Shown: positions 44,926 through 53,548, counted from the first letter of the stretch. The stretch is DNA of 64,000 bases from Thermococcus thermotolerans (GCF_024707485.1 NZ_CP102602.1:1488001-1552000); one strand, 5' to 3'. A program made the numbers and translations. Notes: generated by a model not told the origin, from the letters alone.

Positions 44926-45927
44926 TTACATCTTGAAGATTATGTGTGAAAAAACTTTATCATACTCTTGTTTAAGCCTCTCTATTTCCAGTTTCAGGTA
45001 GTTTTGGGTTGTTACTAATCCCTTGTGCCCAACAATCAGCTGTAAGACCATGCTATCCCCATTTTTCCTTTTCCATTCTTGTATGAAGAATTTTCTGAGG
45101 TCTTTAAGCCTCAATTCTGTATTCAAGTCTTCTCTGAAGATTTTATCTAAATATGTTTTGTTTGATTGGTATATTGTGAAGTCAAATACTCTCTCATTCT
45201 TTTCCAGTCCTTGTAGATGCTTTTCCAGTAGGCTTCTCACTTGGTTTGTGAAAAATGTCACCCTGAACTCCCTTTTCTTTGTGTATTCTGATTGGATATA
45301 TATTGCCCTACTCTCTAAGTCTATATCTCTCTTCTTCAACTTTAAAGCCTCCACAATCCTCATTCCAGTAACTGATAATAGGAGAATCAAAAGAACTAAT
45401 TGGTCTTTCTCACTATTGGGTAGTTTACTCTCCTTGACAATCCTAATAAACTCTTCTACATCTTCCTTTTTGACTATTTTGATTTGATGGTTCACTTTCT
45501 TGTAGGAGAAGAGGTTTAATAATCTCTCATCAACCCCAACAACCTTGCAAAGTTTCTTTACATACATCAAGTACCTGTTGTAGGTTTCATCACTCCATTT
45601 TTTGTCTATCATCTTGAAAAACCTCTTCAGTGTTGGGTAGTCAACTACATAATTTGAGAACTCCAGAAAAGTGTTGATAATCTTCTCTATATGTTTTTTG
45701 TGCCTGGGTGTGATGTCTTTATTTTCATAGTGCTCCCAGAAAAGTTGCAGGTGTTCTTCTTTAATTCTCCACTTCTTTGTGAAGAGGGTCTCACTCTCAA
45801 AATTGTCCTTTTTAGCAGAATTTCCTTTAAAGTATTGCTTTTTAGCAGTAAAAACTTTCCCTTCCTTTGTTTCCCCAAAAAACCTCAAGGGGGCTCCAGA
45901 CTCATCATCCCTGCAGAGGTTAGCCAT
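44926..45927 (-). CDS. Integrase C-terminal fragment, Int(C), SSV-type tyrosine recombinase
   Basis: The frame is open for 333 codons up to an ATG at 45927 that lies in host DNA and has no ribosome binding site; genuine element codons begin at the DDESGAP encoded by attR. Catalytic residues are visible: Arg in SVTGMRIVEALKL (near 188), Lys in YTKKREFRV, KxxR in LRLKDLRKFF (near 276), His in VGHKG (near 300) and Tyr in TTQNYLKL (near 308). K-x-x-R in place of H-x-x-R and the split at the attachment site are typical of archaeal SSV-type integrases. Probably not translated while integrated. Confidence 0.9.
   Translation of the reverse strand: MANLCRDDESGAPLRFFGETKEGKVFTAKKQYFKGNSAKKDNFESETLFTKKWRIKEEHLQLFWEHYENKDITPRHKKHIEKIINTFLEFSNYVVDYPTLKRFFKMIDKKWSDETYNRYLMYVKKLCKVVGVDERLLNLFSYKKVNHQIKIVKKEDVEEFIRIVKESKLPNSEKDQLVLLILLLSVTGMRIVEALKLKKRDIDLESRAIYIQSEYTKKREFRVTFFTNQVRSLLEKHLQGLEKNERVFDFTIYQSNKTYLDKIFREDLNTELRLKDLRKFFIQEWKRKNGDSMVLQLIVGHKGLVTTQNYLKLEIERLKQEYDKVFSHIIFKM
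45888..45911. repeat. Right attachment site (attR core)
   Basis: Direct repeat of attL, 23 of 24 bases identical. It keeps the C box and D' guide of the sRNA, but the D' box is broken (CTTGA) and there is no C' or D box beyond, so this is only a 5' half-copy of the sRNA. Confidence 0.9.
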
Positions 45928-45934
45928 TGGAGGT

Positions 45935-45943
45935 TAATAACGT
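45935..45943 (-). promoter_or_regulatory. Probable original sRNA promoter, now orphaned at attR
   Basis: Minus-strand GTTATTAAC is centred about 27 bp before the C-box half-site, the normal archaeal TATA distance for an sRNA starting near 45912. It lies in host DNA and now faces the half-sRNA and Int(C). The ATG of the Int(C) frame (45925-45927) would lie upstream of that transcription start. Confidence 0.45.
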
Positions 45944-46084
45944 TACCCAGAGTCAAGAGCCCCCACTGAATGCCCTCCACTGCGACCATTCCAATTTTAC
46001 AAACACAATTGAAAGTGCGCCAAATGCATGACATTTTATCCAATTATATTTCACAAACCTTAAAACATATGATGTTCATAACCA

Positions 46085-46117
46085 TTAACGTTAAAGTACA
46101 CTAACGTCAGCAAACGT
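46085..46117. promoter_or_regulatory. AACGT repeat block upstream of the alanine symporter
   Basis: The palindrome TTAACGTTAA (46085-46094) is followed by AACGT at 46103 and 46113. It lies 50-80 bp before the AGCS gene and could be an operator. Another AACGTT occurs at 45939-45944. Nothing else is recognisable in the 240 bp between attR and the gene. Confidence 0.3.
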
Positions 46118-46167
46118 GGCATAAGGCATTTACATGCACTAGAATGAACTTATATGGGGGTGCTTCA

Positions 46168-47718
46168 ATGGGCATGTTGGTGGACTTTATCAACTGGTTG
46201 GACGGAGAAGTCTGGGGCCTGCCGATGATAGTACTGCTGGTGGGCACCGGGCTCTTCCTGACAATAATACTGAAGGCGATTCAGTTCCGCCGCCTCGGGT
46301 GGTCCATAAGGTTCACCCTCTTCGAGGGCAGAAAAAAGAAAGGTGAGGGCGACATCACCCCGTTCCAGGCACTCATGGCAACGATAGCCGGAACCGTTGG
46401 TATCGGAAACATCGCAGGTGTCGCAACGGCTATCCACTACGGTGGCCCCGGAGCCCTCTTCTGGATGTGGGTCACGGCGCTCGTAGGAATGGCAACCAGG
46501 TACTCAGAGGGTCTTCTCGGTGTCGCCTTCAGGGACAAGTTGCCAGACGGTACCATGATAGGCGGGACTTTCAACTTCCTCGAAAAGGGCTTCGCCATGG
46601 AGAACATACCAAAGACCGGCAAATATCTCGCCTCGATATTCACCCTGTTGTTTGCTCTGTTCGTTGCCAAGTCTGCATTAAGCTTCAGCGGTGCGCTTCA
46701 GATCGGCGCAATAATAGTCGCCGTACTGTTTGCAATACTGGGCATCTTCCTCCTCAAGGACGACGCCTACCCGACTCTCGGAAAGGTGCTGGCGGTACTC
46801 TTCGCGCTCTTCGCGGCCATAGCTGCCTTTGGTATAGGAAACATGACCCAGTCCAACTCAGTTGCTGACGCAATGAAGACGGCATTCAACGTCCCGATGT
46901 GGGTCACAGGGCTTGTACTGGCGGTTTTGACATTCATAGTTATCGTCGGCGGTATCAAGAGGATCGGTGAAGTTGCTGAAGCCCTCGTTCCATTCATGGC
47001 AATAATCTACTTCCTCTTCGCCATCGGCGTCTGGATAAAGTTCGCAGGAAAGCTACCAAGCGCCATCGCACTTATCATTAACGATGCCTTCACCGGAAAG
47101 GCCGTCGCCGGCGGGGCCATCGGAAACGTCATCCTCTGGGGTGTCAAGAGGGGTCTGTTCTCCAACGAGGCCGGTCTCGGTACGGCAACCCTTGCCCACG
47201 CCGCGGCCAAGACCGACCACCCGTCGAGGCAGGCGCACGTTGCAATGCTCGGTCCGTTCATCGACACCCTGATAATCTGTACCCTCACCGGCGTCTCGAT
47301 AGTTGTCACCGAGGCTTACCTCAACCCGGAGCTCAACGGCGCACCGCTCACCCAGGCAGCCTTCGCGGCAGCCTTCGGACATGCGGGCGAGATAATGGTT
47401 GCAATAGGCATCGTGCTGTTCGCCTACTCTACGATACTCGCCTGGTCGTTCTACGGCAGGCAGAACGTCATGTACCTCGCCAAGTGGCTTGAGCAGGACC
47501 CAGAGAAGTTTGCCAAGCTCTATCCCAGGCTGCACCTCATCTACAACCTGCTCTTCGTCGTCTTCATCTACATCGGTTCAGTGACCAAGCTCGAAACGGT
47601 CTGGACTTTCTCAGACATGATGAACGGACTGATGGCAATACCGAACCTCATAGGCCTGCTCGTGCTGTTCTGGTTCGTCAGAGAAAAGACCGACGAGTTC
47701 ATCGCGGCCAACCCGTGA
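46168..47718 (+). CDS. AGCS-family sodium/alanine (glycine) symporter
   Basis: 516 residues from ATG 46168 with GGGGGTG 5 bp upstream (an ATG at 46144 is in the same frame without such a site). About eleven membrane helices. TIAGTVGIGNIAGVATAIHY and GPGALFWMWVTALVGMATRY are hallmark AGCS sequences, as is GLFSNEAGLGTATLAHAAA. It imports alanine or glycine with Na+. A T-rich stretch at 47722-47742 could end the transcript, but the next gene starts only 39 bp on. Confidence 0.92.
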   Translation: MGMLVDFINWLDGEVWGLPMIVLLVGTGLFLTIILKAIQFRRLGWSIRFTLFEGRKKKGEGDITPFQALMATIAGTVGIGNIAGVATAIHYGGPGALFWMWVTALVGMATRYSEGLLGVAFRDKLPDGTMIGGTFNFLEKGFAMENIPKTGKYLASIFTLLFALFVAKSALSFSGALQIGAIIVAVLFAILGIFLLKDDAYPTLGKVLAVLFALFAAIAAFGIGNMTQSNSVADAMKTAFNVPMWVTGLVLAVLTFIVIVGGIKRIGEVAEALVPFMAIIYFLFAIGVWIKFAGKLPSAIALIINDAFTGKAVAGGAIGNVILWGVKRGLFSNEAGLGTATLAHAAAKTDHPSRQAHVAMLGPFIDTLIICTLTGVSIVVTEAYLNPELNGAPLTQAAFAAAFGHAGEIMVAIGIVLFAYSTILAWSFYGRQNVMYLAKWLEQDPEKFAKLYPRLHLIYNLLFVVFIYIGSVTKLETVWTFSDMMNGLMAIPNLIGLLVLFWFVREKTDEFIAANP

Positions 47719-47757
47719 CCTTTTCGTTTTTTCCTTTAACATTTCGGGGCGGTAGTT

Positions 47758-49140
47758 ATGTCTTCTGAGTATCCGAGAATAATTGTCACTCCTCCAGGCC
47801 CAAAGGCCAGAAAGCTGATAGGGAGGGAAAAGAGGGTTATATCCCCCGGCCTTGGTGTCAAGCTCTTCCCCGTTGTCCCGGAGAGGGGCTACGGGGCACT
47901 GATAGAGGACGTCGACGGCAACGTATTCATAGACTTCTTAGCTGGAGCGGCAGCGGCTTCCACCGGCTACGCACATCCAAAACTGGTGAAGGAAGTTCAG
48001 GAGCAGGTTGCGAGGATACAGCACTCAATGATAGGCTACACCTACAGCAAGAGAGCCATAGAGGTCGCCGAGATGCTCGCTGAAAAGGCCCCCATCGAAG
48101 ACCCCCTGATTCTGTTCGGACTGAGCGGAAGCGACGCGATGGATTTAACCATGCAGACGGCGAGGTTTGCAACGAAAAAACCCTGGATAATAGCCTTTAT
48201 CGGTGCCTATCACGGACAGACCTACGGGGCAACCTCGATAGCGGCATTTCAGAGCTCCCAGAAAAAGGGTTTATCCCCCCTCATCCCCAACGTCGTGTGG
48301 GTGCCCTACCCCAACCCCTACCGGAACGTCTGGGGAGTAGACGGCTACGAAGAGCCCGACGAGCTGATAAACCGCTTCCTCGACTACCTTGAGAGCTACA
48401 TCTTTGCCCATGTGGTTCCTCCAGATGAAACGGCCGTCCTTATAGCCGAGCCGATACAGGGGGATGCCGGAATAGTCGTGCCTCCCGATGACTTCTTCAT
48501 CGAGCTCAGGAAACTCCTCGATGAGCACGGGATACTCCTAGCTATGGACGAGGTGCAGACTGGAATCGGAAGAACCGGGAAGTGGTTCGCGAGCGAGTGG
48601 TTTAATGTTGAGCCGGATCTCTTGGCGTTCGGAAAGGGTGTTGCCAGCGGTATGGGGCTCAGCGGTGTCATCGGGAGAAGAGAGCTGATGGAAGGGCTCA
48701 CTAGCGGTTCGGCGCTTCTCACGCCGGCAGCAAATCCCGTCATCTCTGCGGCTGCCTACGCCACGCTGAGAATAATTGAGGAGGAGAATCTGCTAGAAAA
48801 TGCCCTGCGCGTTGGTGTCATCATCCAGAAGCGACTGAGGGAGATGCAGGAAAATTACGAAGTAATCGGAGACGTCCGCGGGAAGGGGCTGATGATAGGA
48901 GCAGAGATAGTCAAACCTGACGGAAAGCCGGACCCGGAGCTTACCGGGAAGATATGCTGGCGCGCCTTCGAGCTGGGCCTCATCCTGCCGAGCTACGGAA
49001 TGTCCGGAAACGTCATCAGGATAACGCCACCGCTCGTGATAACAGAGGAGCTGGCCGAGAGGGGCCTTGAGATAATGGAAGATGCCTTGAAGGACGCACT
49101 GGCGGGAAAGGTCACCCACAGGGTCGTGACGTGGCATTGA
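47758..49140 (+). CDS. Class III PLP-dependent aminotransferase-family enzyme (aminotransferase or amino-acid racemase)
   Basis: 460 residues. The fold-type I PLP site is seen in LLAMDEVQTGIGRTGKWFA (PLP-binding Asp) and LAFGKGVASGMGLSGVIG, whose Lys forms the Schiff base. LFGLSGSDAMDLTMQTAR and GAYHGQTYGATS are family motifs. In Thermococcales, close relatives are ornithine/GABA-type aminotransferases or amino-acid racemases; sequence alone does not separate them. Its place directly behind an alanine-type symporter supports an amino-acid substrate taken up by that carrier. GGGGCGG lies upstream of the ATG. Confidence 0.85.
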   Translation: MSSEYPRIIVTPPGPKARKLIGREKRVISPGLGVKLFPVVPERGYGALIEDVDGNVFIDFLAGAAAASTGYAHPKLVKEVQEQVARIQHSMIGYTYSKRAIEVAEMLAEKAPIEDPLILFGLSGSDAMDLTMQTARFATKKPWIIAFIGAYHGQTYGATSIAAFQSSQKKGLSPLIPNVVWVPYPNPYRNVWGVDGYEEPDELINRFLDYLESYIFAHVVPPDETAVLIAEPIQGDAGIVVPPDDFFIELRKLLDEHGILLAMDEVQTGIGRTGKWFASEWFNVEPDLLAFGKGVASGMGLSGVIGRRELMEGLTSGSALLTPAANPVISAAAYATLRIIEEENLLENALRVGVIIQKRLREMQENYEVIGDVRGKGLMIGAEIVKPDGKPDPELTGKICWRAFELGLILPSYGMSGNVIRITPPLVITEELAERGLEIMEDALKDALAGKVTHRVVTWH

Positions 49141-49159
49141 GAGCCTCAGGGCTCTTTTT
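49141..49159 (+). terminator. Hairpin plus T run after the aminotransferase gene
   Basis: GAGCC, a short loop, GGCTC, then TTTTT immediately after the stop codon. Compact stem with a U tract, consistent with transcription termination. Confidence 0.6.
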
Positions 49160-49210
49160 AATATTTCTTCATCCGCTAACCCTTTAAGCCGTGCGTCAGA
49201 GGTTATCCCG

Positions 49211-49345
49211 GTGCTGGAGATGTTCGAGTTACTGAGAAAGGCCTACTGGAAATGGCGCTCCCGCTGTCCGTTCGTGAGGAAAATCGAGGAATGGAGAATG
49301 AGGCGAAAGGCAAGGGAGTTCAGGGTTGAAACAAGGAGATACTAA
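49211..49345 (+). CDS. Small basic protein, 44 residues
   Basis: GTG 49211 (or ATG 49220) to TAA 49345, with AGAGGTTAT upstream. Reads VLEMFELLRKAYWKWRSRCP and continues with many Arg and Lys; codon use matches the host. One cysteine, one probable amphipathic helix. No family is known to me. Located alone between the terminator and the large secreted protein, so it is a candidate orphan small gene. Confidence 0.45.
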   Translation: MLEMFELLRKAYWKWRSRCPFVRKIEEWRMRRKAREFRVETRRY

Positions 49346-49484
49346 ATCTTGAATCTTTTTATCCCGGGCTTCACTGCTCTCAAATTAGTATCCATTTTTT
49401 GTGTACTATTTTAAGTGGTGTGCTAAATCTGAATAGAAAAATCTTTTAAATTTATACTGTCTCTAGTATTTTGGTGAAGCAGGT

Positions 49485-52436
49485 ATGAAGAAATTAATAG
49501 GTCTGTGGTTGGTAATGCTAATTGTAGGCATGACAGTAAGTGCGGGAGCGTCAAACAACTACGTCAAAGCGGCAACAACCGGCCCCTACGAGGAATTCTG
49601 GCGGATTCTTAACAGGGAAGCCGAACTCGTGATCCAATTCAACTCCACAGGTAATGTCTCCCTCGCCCAGGAGTTGATCCAGAACTCCCGCCTAGGCGCT
49701 GAGAACGCGGTTAATGTCTCAGCGTTAATCTGGCAGGCTCTGGAAGAACTGAAATCCTCAGGAGTTAAAACTTATTACACCGCTCAAGAGCTCCAAGAGA
49801 TGGCGCAAAACATCAGCCAGAGCGGCCTGCCCAACGAGACTGTCCAGTCCTTAAAGGCTCAAGGCTGGACTGACACTCAGATCCAGGCTTTGGAAGAGTA
49901 CATTGCCCAGAACGCTGGAGAGATTAACCAAGACTTCAACATGACGGCCTTTCTTGAGGAGTTCTCAATGGCATTCATCAACGTGGCATTCAAATACAAC
50001 GAGTATGAGGCATGGACACTGAAAAGATGGAAATGGACGAGCACCCAAAAAGCCCCTCAGGTAAGTGGCGGCTACCTCATGAACCCAGCACTCGGTGGGG
50101 ACTGGGTTATACTGTACCTGAGGTATTCCCAGAGGGATTATCAGAGAATGGAGCCTGCCGCTAAAACATTGAGACAGTCAATGTATGACCTCATAACAGG
50201 CGCCGGCGGGAGTGTCACCCTGTTATCCTACGGTGAAAGCGCTTCGCCCTCCCCGCTCCAGGGAAGTGTGGACTCAATTATATGGGTAGAGAACGGTGGG
50301 CTGCTGATCACCGTAACCACGAAAAAAACAACGACGACCGAGGTCATAACAGAGAAAACAACCTATTACTGGCCCAGCGCCCTGAGAGCATACGAGCTGG
50401 TGGGCAATGTCTACACCCTCATAAAAGCGAGGAACTATGGAAACAACAACCCCAAAATCGATTCCATACTCAATCAAAAGATTGCCGAGCTCAAAGAGGC
50501 CCTAAAGGTTGCAGTAGTTTCCAGTGAAGTCACGAGCACCCCCATAACAAACCCAACACCGGTAAAACCGGTTCCTATCAAGCCAGGCGACCCAGTAATC
50601 CCTGATCCCCTACCGAAGCTCCCGCTGGATTCCACTACAACAACTGGCACAATCACTACCGGTTCGAGTGATGCCGGTGGAGTAACCCTAGACGGAGTTT
50701 TAATAGACTCAAACGTGCTCAGGGGAGCGCTCGATACCCAGAACGATCCAGGTATATTGACGATAACAGACGTGGCAGTTATCGTCGACAAGAACGTTTC
50801 GGGTGAGGTCACGTACCATGTTAAGGTATCTCTCAAGGCAGAGAACAACGCGGTCAGCAACATCGGGATCAACGTTAAGGATTACACAACCGGTGGTTCT
50901 GACTCTGGAACTGTCTCATTCCTCAATTCTGGGGAGAGCTATACCTGGAACACCAAAGGCTTCACATTGGCCCACACAATGGCCGGGGAGCTTATCGTGA
51001 GTGGAAAAGTTGAGATAGCTTATACCCCCTCCTGCGGCGCAGTGCCGCTCTCCGGAAACCAGGGGGTACTTTCGACCTCCCCCAGCTGTCAGGAGAGGAC
51101 TGTAACAAAGGAATACTCGGCAACGATAAACCTTAAGTCTCCAGTGGACTGGAGGATGGTCGGCATTAGAGTGGAAGCCTCACGGGAGAGCATTACGAAG
51201 GGTGAGAGCGTTACCTACAGGGTTATCGTGGAGAACAACAACAGCAAGGCCTTGAGCGGGGTGAGGTACTCCATCACAGTCCCGTATTCCATAACCAAGT
51301 CATCCACACAAACTGGGACAACAGACGTCCCGGCAAACGGGAAAACCATTCTGTATGAAAAGACCATAACTTACACTGACACTGGCACTTACGTTGTTCA
51401 CGCTTCAATCTACTGGAACGGACACTCAAAGAGCGCCAGTAAAAGTGTTACAGTGACTTCAGGAACTTTAAGCATAACCGGCGTTGACGTCTCGCCAGCG
51501 AATCCGACACACGGGGACAGTGTAAGTTTTGACGTGAGCGTGAAAAACCCAGTTTCCAGATCCAGAACATTAACGGTAAAGCTTTTCATTGATGGTCAAG
51601 AAAAGTCGAGGGAGAGCCTCACGATCGGTGCCGGGGGTTCTGGGGTGGTGAGCTTAACTTGGACTGCCCAGGCTGGAGAGCATGCGTGGAGGGTTGAAGT
51701 CTGGGAGGGCAGAAAACTGGAGGCGTCGAGGAGCGGGAGCATCAGGGTCAATTCCAACGGAGATAGTCAGAAAAGTGGATCCAACACAATCAATGCAAAC
51801 TTGGAAATTACAGACTTCGCTTGTATGCCAAAAGAAGTTGGGCTGTATGAATGGAGACTGGACAGAGACAAGGTTTCTTGTACCGTTACTATACAAAATA
51901 AAGGTCCAGAAATCCAAATAGCCCCAAGAGTTGTGATTGATGACATCGAGACCTTTTGGCTTAATATAAGAACGTTACCAATAAACTCCTCAATAAATCT
52001 ACAGTATGAGGTTAAGTTCAGCGATGGACTGGCTCAAATTATGTATGGACCATCAGCAACTGCATTGAGCTTTGTTCGTACTGTTGAGGAAAGCGGCGGA
52101 ACTGTATGCCAGCGTGGAGTATGCTACAACTCGACAAGAATCTACTACTTGCCCGAGAATCATACGATAAGCCTGAAAATTTACAAGGCAATAAACTTTA
52201 TGCCAACGACAGAAGCACTAACACAAAGTGAGAAAGAAGTCATCACAGTCAAATACGACGGATACGTGGAGAAGAAAACAATGATTTATTATTTCAAGAT
52301 CGGCAAGACGAGTGCCGAAGTTCTTGGGCTATATCTAACAGTGGAATATGCAGCTGTAAAGGCTGGAGCAGAAGCAGGTTTGAAAGAACTAGGAAAAGAG
52401 TTCCTCAAGAAGGTATTGGATTGGTTAGTGGGGTGA
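49485..52436 (+). CDS. Large secreted surface protein with CARDB-like repeats
   Basis: 983 residues. A signal peptide (1-22, LIGLWLVMLIVGMTVSAGAS) precedes a helical region (about 30-330), a Pro/Thr/Ser linker near 350-400 (TPITNPTPVKPVPIKPGDPV), then Ig-like beta repeats. Two resemble CARDB/NEW3 modules (ESITKGESVTYRVIVENNNS and VSPANPTHGDSVSFDVSVKN). The C-terminus has an amphipathic helix (YLTVEYAAVKAGAEAGLKEL), not a clear anchor. Likely a cell-surface or binding protein. TATA-like CTTTTAAATTTATA lies near 49443-49456. Many Asn-X-Ser/Thr sequons could be glycosylated. Confidence 0.8.
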   Translation: MKKLIGLWLVMLIVGMTVSAGASNNYVKAATTGPYEEFWRILNREAELVIQFNSTGNVSLAQELIQNSRLGAENAVNVSALIWQALEELKSSGVKTYYTAQELQEMAQNISQSGLPNETVQSLKAQGWTDTQIQALEEYIAQNAGEINQDFNMTAFLEEFSMAFINVAFKYNEYEAWTLKRWKWTSTQKAPQVSGGYLMNPALGGDWVILYLRYSQRDYQRMEPAAKTLRQSMYDLITGAGGSVTLLSYGESASPSPLQGSVDSIIWVENGGLLITVTTKKTTTTEVITEKTTYYWPSALRAYELVGNVYTLIKARNYGNNNPKIDSILNQKIAELKEALKVAVVSSEVTSTPITNPTPVKPVPIKPGDPVIPDPLPKLPLDSTTTTGTITTGSSDAGGVTLDGVLIDSNVLRGALDTQNDPGILTITDVAVIVDKNVSGEVTYHVKVSLKAENNAVSNIGINVKDYTTGGSDSGTVSFLNSGESYTWNTKGFTLAHTMAGELIVSGKVEIAYTPSCGAVPLSGNQGVLSTSPSCQERTVTKEYSATINLKSPVDWRMVGIRVEASRESITKGESVTYRVIVENNNSKALSGVRYSITVPYSITKSSTQTGTTDVPANGKTILYEKTITYTDTGTYVVHASIYWNGHSKSASKSVTVTSGTLSITGVDVSPANPTHGDSVSFDVSVKNPVSRSRTLTVKLFIDGQEKSRESLTIGAGGSGVVSLTWTAQAGEHAWRVEVWEGRKLEASRSGSIRVNSNGDSQKSGSNTINANLEITDFACMPKEVGLYEWRLDRDKVSCTVTIQNKGPEIQIAPRVVIDDIETFWLNIRTLPINSSINLQYEVKFSDGLAQIMYGPSATALSFVRTVEESGGTVCQRGVCYNSTRIYYLPENHTISLKIYKAINFMPTTEALTQSEKEVITVKYDGYVEKKTMIYYFKIGKTSAEVLGLYLTVEYAAVKAGAEAGLKELGKEFLKKVLDWLVG

Positions 52437-52442
52437 TCTGCA

Positions 52443-52694
52443 ATGGAGGTTAGATACTGGATTCTTATCTTTATCTTTTATATTTCTGCGGTAATTGTCC
52501 AAGAGGAGATTAGTATTTGGGATTTTATAGGCTTCTTAATCCTTGTACTTGCGTTTATGGTGAGCCAGAAAAAAAGAATGACCCAAAAGGAGCCCTACAT
52601 CATCGGGAATTCCACAGAAATCGAATATCTGACCCCTAAAGAGCTGGAGAGAAGACTACAGAACAGAAAGAGGGACAAAGGTCATAATTTGTAG
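52443..52694 (+). CDS. Small membrane protein
   Basis: 83 residues starting 6 bp after the surface protein stop, so probably on the same transcript. Two hydrophobic stretches (5-20 and 24-40) and a charged tail (SQKKRMTQKEPYIIGNSTEI). No family recognised. It may assist the surface protein. Confidence 0.55.
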   Translation: MEVRYWILIFIFYISAVIVQEEISIWDFIGFLILVLAFMVSQKKRMTQKEPYIIGNSTEIEYLTPKELERRLQNRKRDKGHNL

Positions 52695-52711
52695 GGGAGA
52701 CTCTAAAGTAG

Positions 52712-52792
52712 TTACCACAAGACCCCAAGGATGGAGAGCACGGGTGGAGGATTGAAGTCTGGGATAATCGGAATACTTGAAACAGTAACGGT
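52712..52792 (+). pseudogene. Decayed copy of a surface-protein repeat
   Basis: The frame reads PKDGEHGWRIEVWDNRNT then a stop, matching AQAGEHAWRVEVWEGRK of the large surface protein. At DNA level 52730-52764 matches 51672-51706 in about 31 of 35 bases. It is a fragment left from a partial duplication or a lost neighbouring gene. Nothing else is recognised between 52695 and 52887. Confidence 0.6.
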
Positions 52793-52887
52793 TAAAGGAG
52801 GTAAAGAACTGGCATGGATATTACACTACCACACATTGCTTGAGGATCGAGAAACGCCTAACAATAATATTATTGGGGGCTGAACGT

Positions 52888-53340
52888 ATGAATAGTGGGG
52901 ACTGGGGTGTACTGGTGCTTGAAACCCTCTGGTTTTTTACAATATTTTTAGCAGCCATACTGATAGCCGCCAAGTATATGGCCGGTGATTCTCAGAGGAA
53001 GAAAATCCTGCTGGCAACGGCTCCAATCCTGAGCCTAATAATCTCAGTGTTTGCAATGGTGGCGTATTACCCACCGGAGCAACCGGGCATTCTTCTGGTG
53101 GGAGTTGGAGTTACATACGTCATCTACAGGGTTTTCACCCGATTTGACCAGATCCTAAAATGGGGAGGAACCCTGTACAGGACTTTCGAAATCGCAATTC
53201 CACTGCTGGCGTTAAGCACGTTTGAAACTCCACAACTGTTCATTGTGAACGCGGCGTTTACAGCGGTTACGTTACTGCTCCTGGAAACCACGAGACGAAA
53301 ACTGGAGGCCAAACCAGCGAAAACAATATTAGAGACATAA
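52888..53340 (+). CDS. Membrane protein of unknown function
   Basis: 150 residues from ATG 52888, with GGGGGCTG upstream; the frame is open back to 52840. Four hydrophobic helices (about 8-30, 42-60, 67-82 and 105-128). No family motif. The following 208 bp (53341-53548) contain no gene I can support. Confidence 0.6.
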   Translation: MNSGDWGVLVLETLWFFTIFLAAILIAAKYMAGDSQRKKILLATAPILSLIISVFAMVAYYPPEQPGILLVGVGVTYVIYRVFTRFDQILKWGGTLYRTFEIAIPLLALSTFETPQLFIVNAAFTAVTLLLLETTRRKLEAKPAKTILET

Positions 53341-53548
53341 TGCCCCAAGAAGAAGCTTCATTAGGAGGACATTGGAGGACTATAACAACGCCACCTAGAG
53401 GAACGGTCAATACAGAGAAACCCACATGCCCAGTATTGAGTACCCACTTTCAGGAGAACTGAGGGAAGACTGCGGAAAGGAAAAGGAACAAAACCCACCG
53501 CCCCACCGCAAATAGGGGAATATTGAGAAAGGTAACATAGAACGAAAT

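Larger units (their letters stand above)
26627..45911. mobile_element. Integrated plasmid/virus-like element carrying type 4 BREX
   Basis: The element is about 19.3 kb, bounded by 24-bp direct repeats, with a split SSV-type integrase at its ends, a replication module (iterons plus PrimPol/SF3 helicase), a four-gene BREX cargo and small genes of no known family. GC is clearly lower than the host (roughly mid-to-high 30s percent by eye). I found one CpG (31873-31874) between the last host CpG on the left (26622) and the first on the right (45941). No capsid, portal or terminase gene is visible, so it is more plasmid-like, although a virus with unrecognised structural genes cannot be excluded. 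Confidence 0.92.

Noticed and set aside
26627-45911. Virus with structural genes
   Set aside because: No capsid, portal, terminase or packaging ATPase was recognised; left open since archaeal viral proteins can be unrecognisable.
45925-45927. ATG as a genuine integrase start
   Set aside because: It lies in host DNA beyond attR with no ribosome site; it would also precede the likely sRNA transcription start.
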